Both the position numbers and the translations under genes were made by a program. A stretch of DNA of 64,000 nucleotides from JBJHBP01 sp050485645 (GTDB lineage: Bacteria > Pseudomonadota > Gammaproteobacteria > Steroidobacterales > Rariloculaceae). The stretch covers positions 8,060 through 72,059 of the forward strand of contig JBJHBT010000019.1 of the NCBI GenBank assembly GCA_050485645.1, read 5' to 3'. Position 1 is the stretch's first letter. The number at the start of each line of letters is the position of its first letter. The notes beneath the pieces are model-generated. The model saw nothing but the letters and a program-made list of their open reading frames with translations, was not told where the DNA came from and searched no databases. Positions 18,470 through 27,733 of the stretch are shown piece after piece.

Positions 18470-19485
18470 GCGGCCCGCTCCTCGACGCTCAAACCCTGTC
18501 CGTCAATACGAAAATCGATCACCTGGTAGCCCTCAGCCGCCACCGCGTCACAGAAAGCGCGCAGCGCCCGGGCATCTGTGGAGAACGCCAGCCCCAAATC
18601 ACCGCCACCCGCGCCGCTGGTCTTGTAGACAACCCCGAAACGCGACGCCCTGGCGCCGATGGCACGATGCTCGGCCGTGACGATGTCGACGCCTATCCTG
18701 TCCCCGAGCGCCGCCAGACTGAGTCCGTACTCTCGAACAGCGGCCAGGAAGCCGTGATCGTCACACTCCCGTGCGGCGGCGCATCCCGCCTCCGCGATTT
18801 CACCCCACTGCCGGTGCTGCTCCGCGGCCAGCGCGGGTTTTTCAGCCTGCCATTGCCGAAATCTGCCCACCAGCCCCGGTGTTGAAGCCGAGCTCCCGGC
18901 AAAAATACCCGCGAATCCTACACTGTTCGGCAGCCGGACTGAACCAACATGGGGCACGCCCTGTGCATCCAGCCGGTATTCGCACAAACCGCCCGTGACG
19001 CTTGCCGCCACGTCCACGCCACTGCCGCTGCCACCCTGAAAGCGGCGGTGCAGGGCGATGAGTTCCGCCAGCGAAGGGCGCGCTGCATCCGCGTCGTCAC
19101 GACGCATCCACGTGCGGAATGCCGCGGCCCACGCGCACAATGCGGCGGCACTGGAACCCAGACCAAGCTTGCGGCCCTGGTCGAAAAAGGCACTGCTGTC
19201 CAGCACGGCGGAGAAAGGCCGCGTCTGAGCGGCACTGCCCAGCAGATCGACCAGCGCAACACCGAAGCGGCCCGCGGCGTCCGTGGCATAGCGCACTTCG
19301 TCGGGCATGCGCGTGCGCAGCACCGGTGCGGCGTCAGAGGTGGTGATGGTGGCCACACAGCGCCTGTCGACCGCCGCGACAAGCGCCGGTACGCCGTCGA
19401 GCACTGCGTATTCACCGAGCACGACGGCCTTGCCCGGCGCGCTGGCAACGATGGTTGTGCGCGCCGATTCGCGATCCCGGCTCAC
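18466..19485 (-). CDS. Phosphomevalonate kinase (GHMP family)
   Basis: A 339-residue GHMP kinase: IVASAPGKAVVLGEYAVLDG at the N-terminus, a phosphate loop KLGLGSSAAALCAWA, GGSGSGVDVAASVTGG and a C-terminal YKTSGAGGGDLGLAF. The EYAVLDG and SGSGVDVA motifs are those of the eukaryote-type phosphomevalonate kinase in bacterial mevalonate operons. GTG 19485 overlaps the decarboxylase stop (GTGA), and the long upstream frame to 19665 lies inside the decarboxylase gene, so it is rejected. It adds the second phosphate before decarboxylation. Confidence 0.9.
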   Translation of the reverse strand: MSRDRESARTTIVASAPGKAVVLGEYAVLDGVPALVAAVDRRCVATITTSDAAPVLRTRMPDEVRYATDAAGRFGVALVDLLGSAAQTRPFSAVLDSSAFFDQGRKLGLGSSAAALCAWAAAFRTWMRRDDADAARPSLAELIALHRRFQGGSGSGVDVAASVTGGLCEYRLDAQGVPHVGSVRLPNSVGFAGIFAGSSASTPGLVGRFRQWQAEKPALAAEQHRQWGEIAEAGCAAARECDDHGFLAAVREYGLSLAALGDRIGVDIVTAEHRAIGARASRFGVVYKTSGAGGGDLGLAFSTDARALRAFCDAVAAEGYQVIDFRIDGQGLSVEERAA

Positions 19486-20447
19486 TCTATGCCTGGCCCC
19501 AGACCGGAAACCGTGGTGGACAGTACGCCGGGCAGCGTGCGCAACGCCGCTTCGACCTGCACGCAGGCAGCCGGCTCGCACACGGCTTTCAGCTGCGGGC
19601 CGGCGTCGATGGTGAAAAACACCGGCACGCCCGAGGCGCGCAGGTCGCGCACCAGGTTCATGCACTCCAGCGTCGCCGCATTCCAGTACAGCAGCGGTGG
19701 ATTGGCGGCCATCGCCGCGGCATGCATTTTCAGGCAGCTGTGTTCGGAGACGTCGGCCAGCCGCTCGAAGTCACGGGCCGCGAGCGCGTGGCGCGCAACC
19801 GCCAGATCCGCGGGACTGGTCGAGACCCAGGCCGGGTAGTAGGCGGAGGATTCGGCGGAACGGTTCATACCGCTGCCTGAGCCGACCTGCTTTTCGCCCA
19901 GTGCAGTCAGCGCGATGACGACATTCAGCGGCCAGTACTCCGGCCCGTACATCGGCTCGGCGAAGCTGTCCATGCCATCGGCGGCCGTGCCGGCGTGCAT
20001 TTCGACGAATCCGCCGAAAATCGAACGTGCCGCTGAACCCGAGCCGCGACGCGCGAGAATGCTCAGCGCACGCGCATCCAGATTCAGGCCGAGCGCACGT
20101 GACGCCGCGGCCGCCAGCGCGGCGAAACCCGACGCCGACGAGGCAAGGCCGGCGCCGGTCGGAAAATTGTTGCTGCTCACCACCCGCGCGCGCAGCTTCA
20201 CGCCGGCCATCTCACGCAGCAGATCGAGAAAGGCGCTCACCCGTCGCACCTGTTCGGGCCTGATCTTGCCGTCCAGCTGCAGCTCGTCGGCCGCCAGTGC
20301 CGCATCGAATCGCACGTCGGTATCGGACCACAGTGCGTCGAGCGTGATGGAAATGGACCCGACCGCAGGTGTGTTCAACCCGCGGTTCGCCTTGCCCCAG
20401 TATTTCACCAGCGCAATGTTCGCGCGGGCACGTGCACTAGCCTGCAT
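19482..20447 (-). CDS. mvaD: Diphosphomevalonate decarboxylase
   Basis: A 321-residue GHMP-fold enzyme starting ARARANIALVKYWGKANRGLNTP, the signature start of mevalonate diphosphate decarboxylases. The phosphate loop region is NNFPTGAGLASSASGFAALA, with RRGSGSAARSIFGGFVE and the conserved terminal FFTIDAGPQLKAVCE. It converts mevalonate diphosphate to IPP. ATG 20447 is chosen; it overlaps the hpnA stop by 11 bases. The next gene starts within its last bases (GTGA overlap). Confidence 0.95.
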   Translation of the reverse strand: MQASARARANIALVKYWGKANRGLNTPAVGSISITLDALWSDTDVRFDAALAADELQLDGKIRPEQVRRVSAFLDLLREMAGVKLRARVVSSNNFPTGAGLASSASGFAALAAAASRALGLNLDARALSILARRGSGSAARSIFGGFVEMHAGTAADGMDSFAEPMYGPEYWPLNVVIALTALGEKQVGSGSGMNRSAESSAYYPAWVSTSPADLAVARHALAARDFERLADVSEHSCLKMHAAAMAANPPLLYWNAATLECMNLVRDLRASGVPVFFTIDAGPQLKAVCEPAACVQVEAALRTLPGVLSTTVSGLGPGIE

Positions 20448-21438
20448 TCGGTACGTATCCGTTGTCCCTGAACCATGCGATCGCCTCGGCGATCGCCTCC
20501 TCCGGCGGCCGCCAGCGGTAACCAAGCTGCTGTTCGGCCTTGCGGCAGGAAAAATACATCAGCCTGGCCGCCATGCGCAGGCCGTCCCGCGTGACCTGCG
20601 GCTCACGACCGGTGAACGCCGCCAGCGCTTCGGCCACCAGCGCAATCGGGTAGATCGGCCAGCGCGGCAGCCTGATCACCGGCGGGCGGCGCCCGACCAG
20701 GCCCGCCACCACGCCAAGGATGTCCCGCAGGCTGAAGTCGCGCCCGCCGAGGATATAGCGTTCCCCCGGCACACCGCGCTCCATCGCCAGCAGGTGCCCG
20801 ACGGCGACATCATCCACATGCACCAGGTTGAGACCGGTATCGACGTAGGCGGGCATGCGTCCACAGGCGGCATCGAGAATGATGCGACCTGTGGGCGTGG
20901 GCTTCACGTCGCCCGGACCGATCGGCGTGGAGGGGTTGACGGTCACCACGGGAAAGCCGGTCTCGGCGGCACGCCGCCGCACGGCCTGCTCGGCAAGGAA
21001 CTTGGAACGCTTGTAGTGGCCGATCATCCTGTCCACATGCACCGGCGTGTCCTCGTCGGCCGGCGTGCCGTCGCTGTTCAGCCCGAGCACCGCCACGCTG
21101 GAGGTGTACACCATACGCTGCAGCCCGTGGCGGGCGGCGGCTTCCAGCACATTCAGCGAGCCATCGACGTTGGCCCGATACATCGGGCCAGGGTCACGCA
21201 CCCAGAGCCGGTAGTCAGCGGCCACATGGTACACCTGCGCGCAGCCGTCCAGCGCCGCCACCAGCGACTGCGCATCCGTCAGATCGGCCTGCGCCACCTG
21301 TGTGTCGAGGCCCTGAAGGTTGCGCATATCGCTGCCACCACGGACCAGCGCGCGCACGGCCCGCCCTTGCGCCAGCAGCGCGCGCACCACGGCAGAGCCC
21401 ACGAAGCCGTTGGCGCCGGTGACCGCCGCGATACTCAC
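20437..21438 (-). CDS. hpnA: Hopanoid-associated sugar epimerase HpnA
   Basis: A 333-residue extended SDR. The Rossmann start AAVTGANGFVGSAVVRALLAQG, the catalytic YKRSKFLAEQ (YxxxK), and VYTSSVAVLG are visible. HpnA proteins are named for their co-occurrence with hopanoid genes, and the reaction is not firmly known. It lies between hpnN (66-base gap) and the decarboxylase (11-base overlap), so it is probably cotranscribed. Confidence 0.88.
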   Translation of the reverse strand: MSIAAVTGANGFVGSAVVRALLAQGRAVRALVRGGSDMRNLQGLDTQVAQADLTDAQSLVAALDGCAQVYHVAADYRLWVRDPGPMYRANVDGSLNVLEAAARHGLQRMVYTSSVAVLGLNSDGTPADEDTPVHVDRMIGHYKRSKFLAEQAVRRRAAETGFPVVTVNPSTPIGPGDVKPTPTGRIILDAACGRMPAYVDTGLNLVHVDDVAVGHLLAMERGVPGERYILGGRDFSLRDILGVVAGLVGRRPPVIRLPRWPIYPIALVAEALAAFTGREPQVTRDGLRMAARLMYFSCRKAEQQLGYRWRPPEEAIAEAIAWFRDNGYVPNAG

Positions 21439-21504
21439 GATGTCCCTGCCCTACTGTGTCTGCACCTCAACATCCCGTCCTCGACTGTCCGATTCATGGT
21501 TCCG

Positions 21505-24129
21505 CTAAGCCTGCCGCGGCACCGGCGTACCTGCCCGGTCGCGCAGTCGCAACAAGGCGGGCAGCAGCACCAGCGTCGCCAACAGCGACACCACGAGGCC
21601 AAGGGTCAGCAGTTTACCCATGCTGGACATGCCCACGTGAGTGGCGAAAGCGAGATTGCCGAAGCTCGCGATGGTCGTAAGACCACTCGCGTACACCGCT
21701 CTGGCCGTGCTGGTGGCATGCAGAAGACCGTCCCGGGGTGGCGCCGCGCGCATACGGTGCACGACATGAATGCTGCTGTCGACACCCACGCCCATCAGCA
21801 GTGGCAGCGCGATCAGGTTCGCGAAGTTGAACGGTATGTCGAACAGCACCGTAAGGCCCGCCGTGGCCGTGGCCGCAAACACAATGGGTATCAGTACGAT
21901 CAGGCAGTCACGGACATCACGCAGGAATATCAGCAGCAGCACAAACACCATCGACAGCGCATAGACGAATGCCAGCTGGAACGAGCGGACCACCGTGGCC
22001 GACGCCTCGATATGCACGACAGGTATCCCGGTGGCCTGTGGCACCAGGGACCGCACCGCATCGACTACGCTGCGTGCCACGGTGTCATCGAGCATGTTGC
22101 CGGCGGCGACAATCTCCACCAGTTCGCGGCCAGCGGGCGTCAGCCAGCGCTCGGTCAGCACGGCGGGCAGGTCATCGCGATCGAAGGCCTGTGCCGCCAG
22201 ACCCGCTTCCAGCCGCTCGAGCTGTCCGGGCAGGTTGAGCAGCAGGTCATGCTCGAGGTCGCCGAGTGCCCGGTCTGCCTGCTCAGGCGGCAGACCGTCC
22301 AGCGTCGCCATCAGTGCATCGATGTCGTCACCCAGACGCTGCGTGTCGACGTTCCCCGCATCCGCGCGCAGGGCATCGCGAAACTCGTGCAGCGATGAGC
22401 GAAATGCAACCGGATCCGGCGGCAGGCGATTCAGCGTCGCAAAACCCGGCCCCAGCATCAGCTCGAGATCCTCGAGCATGAAGAGCTTGTCGTCCTGCCG
22501 GGTCGGTACCAGCGATGCAATGGTCCGGGCCTCCCGCACGTGGTCCAGCGCCTGCAGATCCGCCGCCCACGCGCGTGCCGTGTCGCCATCAGGCGCGATC
22601 GCCACCAGCTGCAGCATGGCTGCCTGATTGCCGTCAGCCAGTTCGTCCAGGGTACGCACCGACTCGGTATCCGGATCGCGCAGATGTACCGGGTTGCTGT
22701 CGAACTGCAGCCACGGCAGTGCCGCCAGGCTCACAACAAACAACACCACGGCGATCATCAGAATTCGCCGCGGGTGCCTGGCGATCGGGCCACCCAACCG
22801 TGCACCCGACCAGCGCACAGGTTCGTGACCGCGGATCCGTCCGAGCATGACCGCGGCCAGCGCGGGCAATACGGTCAGACTCGCGAACAGACTGATGAAC
22901 ATGCCGGTTCCGGAAATCAGACCGAGTTCCGACACACCGAGAAACGGTGTGGGAATGAATGCGTAGAATCCCGCCGCGGTGGTGATCGCGCAGATCACCA
23001 GCGACGTCCCGGTGCTGCGCGCGGTCTCGATCAGCGCGTCATTCAGTGACGCACCCTCACCGAGCAGTTCACGCATGCGCAGACACATGTGAATGATGAA
23101 GTCGATGCCCAGACCCACGTACAGCACGGCGAAGGCGACGGACAGCAGATTCAGATGCCCAACGGCGAATGCCGCGAATGCCGCGGTACCGAGCAACCCG
23201 ACGATCAGCGTGAGTACCGCGATCAGCACCATCAGCACCGAACGCAGCGCCCAGTAGAGCACCGCCGTGACGAGCAGCAGCGCGAGCAACCCGGCAAGCC
23301 CGGCACTGCGGCTGACGCTGCTCAGCTCCTCATGTTCCAGCGCCACGGCACCGGTAAGCCGTACACTCACCTCACCCGGCTCCGCGGCCGCGAGCAGAGC
23401 CGCTTCACTGCGTACCGCCGCGATCGCATCCGCCGCGGGACTGACACGAGCGAAATCATGAACGGGCTGCAACAACAGCAGCGCACGCCCGCCGTCATCG
23501 GCGTCTTCGGCGAGCAGCCGCTGCCAGGACATCGGCGCGCGCGCGCCTTCCGCGGCCGCGCGCACGCTGGTGCCAAGTTCCGCATACAGGCCATCGGCCA
23601 GCTCGAACCCGGCGTCGTCATGCGTCAGCGCCTCGGTGAGCGTTGCCACGAAACCGGCGCCATCGAAGCGCTGCTGAAGACGACCGAGCAGGGGTTGCGC
23701 CGCAGCAAGACGATCGACGAGCTGATCCAGTTCGTCCATGGACAGATACAGCAGACCATTGCGTTCGAAGAACTCGCCATGACCTGCAAGAAAAACGCTG
23801 TGAAACAGTCCGGACCGTGCCTCCAGCCGATCGGCCAGCAGCGCGGCAACCCGATCCGCCTGCTCCGGTGTTGCCGCATCCACGACCACGACAAGATTGC
23901 GATTACGAACAGGGAACGACTCGCGGTAGTCCATCACCTGCTGCCGCCACGGCAGCGATGCGGAAATCATGTCGGCCGTGTCGGTATTGATACCGAGATT
24001 GCGAGCCGCGTAATTCGCACACAGGACAGCGGCAACCAGTGCGCCCGCCACGACGAACCAGCGAAAGCGCAGTACCAGAGCAACCCAGCGCGCCAGCCCA
24101 TCTGCCATCCAGTTGCTGCCGGAAGTCAC
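21505..24129 (-). CDS. hpnN: Hopanoid biosynthesis-associated RND transporter HpnN
   Basis: An 874-residue MMPL/RND-type protein with a first helix (RFRWFVVAGALVAAVLCANYAA), a large periplasmic loop, a cluster of helices (~residues 250-430, LNLLSVAFAVLYVGLGIDFIIH), a second helix and loop, and a C-terminal helix cluster containing PFNFANLIALPLLMGVGVDSSIH. This twelve-helix layout is the HpnN pattern. HpnN moves hopanoids to the outer membrane in other bacteria. It follows hpnG by 14 bases. Confidence 0.93.
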   Translation of the reverse strand: MTSGSNWMADGLARWVALVLRFRWFVVAGALVAAVLCANYAARNLGINTDTADMISASLPWRQQVMDYRESFPVRNRNLVVVVDAATPEQADRVAALLADRLEARSGLFHSVFLAGHGEFFERNGLLYLSMDELDQLVDRLAAAQPLLGRLQQRFDGAGFVATLTEALTHDDAGFELADGLYAELGTSVRAAAEGARAPMSWQRLLAEDADDGGRALLLLQPVHDFARVSPAADAIAAVRSEAALLAAAEPGEVSVRLTGAVALEHEELSSVSRSAGLAGLLALLLVTAVLYWALRSVLMVLIAVLTLIVGLLGTAAFAAFAVGHLNLLSVAFAVLYVGLGIDFIIHMCLRMRELLGEGASLNDALIETARSTGTSLVICAITTAAGFYAFIPTPFLGVSELGLISGTGMFISLFASLTVLPALAAVMLGRIRGHEPVRWSGARLGGPIARHPRRILMIAVVLFVVSLAALPWLQFDSNPVHLRDPDTESVRTLDELADGNQAAMLQLVAIAPDGDTARAWAADLQALDHVREARTIASLVPTRQDDKLFMLEDLELMLGPGFATLNRLPPDPVAFRSSLHEFRDALRADAGNVDTQRLGDDIDALMATLDGLPPEQADRALGDLEHDLLLNLPGQLERLEAGLAAQAFDRDDLPAVLTERWLTPAGRELVEIVAAGNMLDDTVARSVVDAVRSLVPQATGIPVVHIEASATVVRSFQLAFVYALSMVFVLLLIFLRDVRDCLIVLIPIVFAATATAGLTVLFDIPFNFANLIALPLLMGVGVDSSIHVVHRMRAAPPRDGLLHATSTARAVYASGLTTIASFGNLAFATHVGMSSMGKLLTLGLVVSLLATLVLLPALLRLRDRAGTPVPRQA

Positions 24130-24143
24130 GACTCAGCCTGGAT

Positions 24144-24920
24144 TCAGTGAAGGAAGGACGCCGGCAGCGCGAACTGCCGCGGTACGAGGGTGTCTGCCAG
24201 CCGTGTCAATGTCGCCCGGGCCTGCCGGAACCGACCGCCGATCATCAGCAGGCGGCGCCAGTCACCAGGCCAGAGCAGCGACGACAGCACAGGCGCCAGA
24301 CGCGTACGGCCACTGTCGTCCACCCATGCACCGATGGACTCCGGCAGTTCATCGCCAGCCTCATCAACGACAACGCGAACGACGACGAACGGCACGCCCG
24401 CGTCGGTCGCCACCCGCGCGATGGCCACCGACTCCATGTCGGCAGCGACCGCACCCGTCGCCATCGCAATGGCGGTTTTCCGCGCGGCCGAGGTAAGCAC
24501 CGCATCGACCGCCACCATGTCGCGCCTGTCGGGTGCACGCTCACCACCTGGTGCCCGGGTGAGTTCACTGATGATGGCGGCGCCCCATGGCGCATCGGTT
24601 GCGAACCGTCGGCCGTCGGGCGTGCATACGGTGTGGGGAACGAGAACGTCTCCCGAGCGCAGGTCGCTGACCAGTCCGCCGGCCAGTCCCCAGCTGACGA
24701 GTCCGACCGCACCCTGTGCCAGTGCATCCAGCGCCGCACGCGCAGCGCGCGCCGCACCCTGGCCACTGGTTGCCACCGTCAGCGGCGGATGTGATGTACC
24801 CAGCATCGCGGCCTGCAGCGGCCGGGTCTCGGATGTCAGCGCTGCCAGTAATGCCACCGGAGCAGCGGGCAGGTGTCGTTGCGGTTCTCCGGCGTCCAGA
24901 GGCCGCGTCTCAGCGGACAT
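24144..24920 (-). CDS. hpnG: Hopanoid-associated phosphorylase HpnG
   Basis: A 258-residue protein of the nucleoside phosphorylase fold (VGLVSWGLAGGLVSDLRSGD, VAADMESVAIARVATDAGVP with the conserved ME pair, VVRVVVDEAGDELP). HpnG removes adenine from adenosylhopane to give a phosphoribosyl hopane, the step after HpnH. ATG 24920 overlaps the squalene synthase stop by 11 bases and replaces the longer frame from 25007. Confidence 0.9.
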   Translation of the reverse strand: MSAETRPLDAGEPQRHLPAAPVALLAALTSETRPLQAAMLGTSHPPLTVATSGQGAARAARAALDALAQGAVGLVSWGLAGGLVSDLRSGDVLVPHTVCTPDGRRFATDAPWGAAIISELTRAPGGERAPDRRDMVAVDAVLTSAARKTAIAMATGAVAADMESVAIARVATDAGVPFVVVRVVVDEAGDELPESIGAWVDDSGRTRLAPVLSSLLWPGDWRRLLMIGGRFRQARATLTRLADTLVPRQFALPASFLH

Positions 24921-26031
24921 CCAGCCGCCCCGGACCCGAATCAGCCACCCCACGCGGCAGACCGGGAACGGGTTCCGCAAGCGGCAGGCCGTTCGCGGCC
25001 TGATCAAAAATCATGCGCAGGGCTCGGTTGCTCATGAGCGTGAGATTGGTGGTGACCACCGTTGCTTTCACAGTGCGGCGCGACACCTTGACTTCGGCCC
25101 CGGACTGGAACGTGGGATTGCGGTGTATCTTGCGCAGGGTCAGCACGGCCAGACCGATGGCCCACAGACAGAAGCGTCTTATGCCGACTTCACGTTTGGG
25201 GATCATGCAGGTGTAACGCAACGCGTTGCGCAGATGGCCATGTGCAACGGCCAGCAGCTGATCGAGCCCGTGACGAAACGCTTCGGTCTCGTAGAGCTCC
25301 TCAAGGCGATCCAGTCGGAAGGCGGGATCGCCGTGTGGTCCCTGGGTGAACACCGACAGAGGTAGCCAGCAGGCGTTCGCCGGGCGATCATCCCAGATGT
25401 CCTTGAGTATGTTCGTCATCTGCAGCCCCTGACCGAATGACACGGCCAGCCGCATCATTTCGTCACGATAAGGCCGCAGCTCTTCGATGTGCTGGCAGAA
25501 CAGGTCGGTGAGCATCTCACCGACGACACCGGCAACGTAGTAACAGTAGGCGGCCAGTTCGTCGAGGTCGGCCAGTCCGCTGAGACTGCTGTTGCGCTGA
25601 AACGCCGGCATGCCAGTGCACATGATGCGCACGCAGCGCGTCAATGCCTCGCGTTCCGCGGGCATGAAGCCGTGGGTGATGCGGATGACGGTTGCCGTAT
25701 TGGCCACCAGATCACGTTCGTCCGGCAGCACGCGTTCGGACAGCAGGGGCAGCAACGCGTCGGCAAACGGCTGTGCCGGTTCCGTGCCTTCCACGACTGC
25801 GACGAAGCGGCGATGGAATTCGGATTTCTGGGTGTTATCCAGACCAACGTCGTCCTCTATCGTGTCGGCAACCCGGCACAACAGATAGGCGTTGGTAACC
25901 ACTTCCGCCAGTCGCTCCGGCAACACCGGGATCGTCAACGCGAATGTGCGCGATACGCCCGGAAGAATGCTGGACTGATACTGCAGATCTGTCGGATTGG
26001 TTGCTGTCGATCGGCTGGGTTCGGGGTTCAC
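24910..26031 (-). CDS. sqs: Squalene synthase (farnesyl-diphosphate farnesyltransferase, single-enzyme type)
   Basis: A 373-residue squalene/phytoene synthase-family protein. It shows LPGVSRTFALTIPVLPERL, the first metal motif VADTIEDD, YCYYVAGVVGEMLTDLF and the second motif QMTNILKDIWDDR. The overall pattern, with VAGVVGEM and a C-terminal extension to ~370 residues, is closer to the single NADPH-dependent squalene synthase than to the shorter HpnC/HpnD pair. GTG 26031 was chosen because the upstream frame lies inside the divergent farnesyl diphosphate synthase. It makes squalene, the precursor of hopanoids. It is the first gene of the minus-strand run. Confidence 0.88.
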   Translation of the reverse strand: MNPEPSRSTATNPTDLQYQSSILPGVSRTFALTIPVLPERLAEVVTNAYLLCRVADTIEDDVGLDNTQKSEFHRRFVAVVEGTEPAQPFADALLPLLSERVLPDERDLVANTATVIRITHGFMPAEREALTRCVRIMCTGMPAFQRNSSLSGLADLDELAAYCYYVAGVVGEMLTDLFCQHIEELRPYRDEMMRLAVSFGQGLQMTNILKDIWDDRPANACWLPLSVFTQGPHGDPAFRLDRLEELYETEAFRHGLDQLLAVAHGHLRNALRYTCMIPKREVGIRRFCLWAIGLAVLTLRKIHRNPTFQSGAEVKVSRRTVKATVVTTNLTLMSNRALRMIFDQAANGLPLAEPVPGLPRGVADSGPGRLDVR

Positions 26032-26077
26032 GAATGCTCGCGCCGTGCATGCCGTTTCAATGATACGATGACCGGCT
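26032..26077. promoter_or_regulatory. Divergent control region of sqs operon and ispA
   Basis: Only 46 bases separate the squalene synthase and farnesyl diphosphate synthase starts. The region holds a -10-like GATACGAT but no strong promoter pair; elements may extend into the coding regions. Divergence suggests joint control of farnesyl diphosphate supply and use. Confidence 0.35.
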
Positions 26078-26986
26078 ATGATAACACGCCCCACACAGGA
26101 AGCCTTCTCCGACTCGCTGACCGCGTTTCGCGAACGCGTGGATGCGAAACTTGCGACAATCATTGCGGCCGACCGCAGCGCACCCGAGCGTCTGCGCGAA
26201 GCCATGGCGTACTCGGTACTGGGCAGTGGCAAACGCATACGCCCACTGCTTGCGTATGCATCCGGACAGATGTGCGGACTCGCACCTGAACAGGTGGATG
26301 CGATCGCGGCGGCCGTGGAACTGGTGCATGCCTACTCGCTGGTGCACGACGACCTTCCCGCCATGGACGACGACGACCTGCGGCGCGGGCGACCCACCAC
26401 GCATCGTGCATTCGACGAAGCGACGGCAATTCTGGCGGGCGATGCATTGCAGGCGCTGGCGTTCGAACTGCTTTGCGGCGACCCGGCGCTGGGCGTGGCG
26501 CCGGACAGACAGATCCGCGTCATCAACTGCCTGGCACAGGCCGCCGGCCCGTCCGGCATGGTCGGCGGGCAGATGCTGGATCTGGCTGCGGAAGGGCGCG
26601 GCGTCGATGAGGCGGCACTGGAAGACATACACCGCCGCAAGACCGGAGAACTGATTCGCGCCGCAATCATGATGCCGGCGGAGCTCGCGGCGCTGTCGGC
26701 TGATGAGCATGCCCGGCTGGATCACTTCGCCACCGACATCGGACTGGTTTTCCAGATCAGGGATGACCTTCTGGAGATCGAAGCCGACACCCGGACGCTC
26801 GGCAAGAACGCCGGATCTGACGCAACCAATGACAAGTCCACCTACCCGTCCCTGCTCGGGCCGGATGTCGCGCGTCAGCGTGCCGATGATGTCTACCACG
26901 CGGCGCTGAACTCACTTGAGCATTTCGGCAGTCGGGCCAACGGGCTGCGCCAGCTGTCGGCGTTCATTCTGAAACGGTCCTATTGA
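26078..26986 (+). CDS. ispA: Farnesyl diphosphate synthase
   Basis: A 302-residue polyprenyl synthase. The first aspartate-rich region is VHDDLPAMDDDDLRRG and the second is FQIRDDLLEIE; GSGKRIRPLLAYASG and GGQMLDLA are also typical. It makes farnesyl diphosphate from IPP and DMAPP and so links the mevalonate genes to squalene synthase. No good ribosome site is visible, and the start codon is chosen by family alignment. Confidence 0.94.
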   Translation: MITRPTQEAFSDSLTAFRERVDAKLATIIAADRSAPERLREAMAYSVLGSGKRIRPLLAYASGQMCGLAPEQVDAIAAAVELVHAYSLVHDDLPAMDDDDLRRGRPTTHRAFDEATAILAGDALQALAFELLCGDPALGVAPDRQIRVINCLAQAAGPSGMVGGQMLDLAAEGRGVDEAALEDIHRRKTGELIRAAIMMPAELAALSADEHARLDHFATDIGLVFQIRDDLLEIEADTRTLGKNAGSDATNDKSTYPSLLGPDVARQRADDVYHAALNSLEHFGSRANGLRQLSAFILKRSY

Positions 26987-27034
26987 CGGACCCGTTCCAA
27001 GCCGGCGCGCCAATGCCTGCCGACGAGCGGCTCG

Positions 27035-27556
27035 TCAGTAGGTAAGCAGACTGACCAGCGGACACTCCGACAGCTGATCGCGGCCGTTCAGGAATGCCAG
27101 TTCAATCAGCACCGTGCAACCGGCCACCGTGCCCGCCTGCTGCTGCACCAGACGCACGACAGCCGCCACTGTGCCGCCCGTGGCAAGCAGATCATCCACG
27201 ATCAGATAGCGGCGACCGGCTTCTATGGCGTCGGCATGCACTTCCAGATGATCGTGACCGTACTCCAGTTCATAGCGCATGCTGATGGCCGCGCGCGGCA
27301 GTTTGCCGCGCTTGCGCACCAGCTGCATGGGCCAGCCGGTGGCGTGCGACAGTGCCGCACCGAATATGAAGCCGCGCGACTCGATCGCCAGGATCACATC
27401 CGGAGTCAACGGCTGGGATGCCGCCGCCATCCGCTCCACGGCGGAGCGAAAGCCGACAGGGTCGGCCACCAGCGGTGTGATGTCCTTGAAGACGATGCCC
27501 GGCTTGGGAAAATCCGGCACATCCCGGATCAGGGATCTGATTCTATCCAGCGTCAT
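27035..27556 (-). CDS. apt: Adenine phosphoribosyltransferase
   Basis: A 173-residue protein with DVPDFPKPGIVFKDITPL, AIESRGFIFGAALSHA, VRKRGKLP and the PRPP loop YLIVDDLLATGGT, all diagnostic of adenine phosphoribosyltransferase, which salvages adenine to AMP. It is convergent with ispA. HpnG releases adenine, so proximity to a salvage enzyme may be more than chance, but this is speculation. Confidence 0.96.
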   Translation of the reverse strand: MTLDRIRSLIRDVPDFPKPGIVFKDITPLVADPVGFRSAVERMAAASQPLTPDVILAIESRGFIFGAALSHATGWPMQLVRKRGKLPRAAISMRYELEYGHDHLEVHADAIEAGRRYLIVDDLLATGGTVAAVVRLVQQQAGTVAGCTVLIELAFLNGRDQLSECPLVSLLTY

Positions 27557-27618
27557 GACAGCCTGAAGTCAACCGGCGAAGCGCGCGCGGCGCGGGCGGG
27601 CATGATGGCTCGCAATCA

Positions 27619-27662
27619 TGGTCCGGGCAAGCACCCCGCGTGGTCCGGGCAAGCACCCCGCG
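27619..27662. repeat. Perfect 22-base tandem duplication
   Basis: TGGTCCGGGCAAGCACCCCGCG occurs twice without a mismatch (27619-27640 and 27641-27662) in the noncoding gap between apt and the sulfotransferase. It looks like a recent slippage event. Confidence 0.9.
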
Positions 27663-27733
27663 CCGCATCAATTGCCGGCCGGGGCAAACCTGCGCGACAA
27701 TGCGCGCCGTCTGAAGCCAGCAACGGATTCCCC

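Noticed and set aside
19915..22398. Plus-strand 827-codon open frame
   Set aside because: It is antisense to mvaD, hpnA and hpnN, all with clear family motifs; its translation is rich in Arg, His and Gln and has no recognisable domain. High GC causes such shadow frames.
27236..27733. Upstream extension of the sulfotransferase frame
   Set aside because: Antisense to apt and crosses the 22-base duplication; family start is at 27734.
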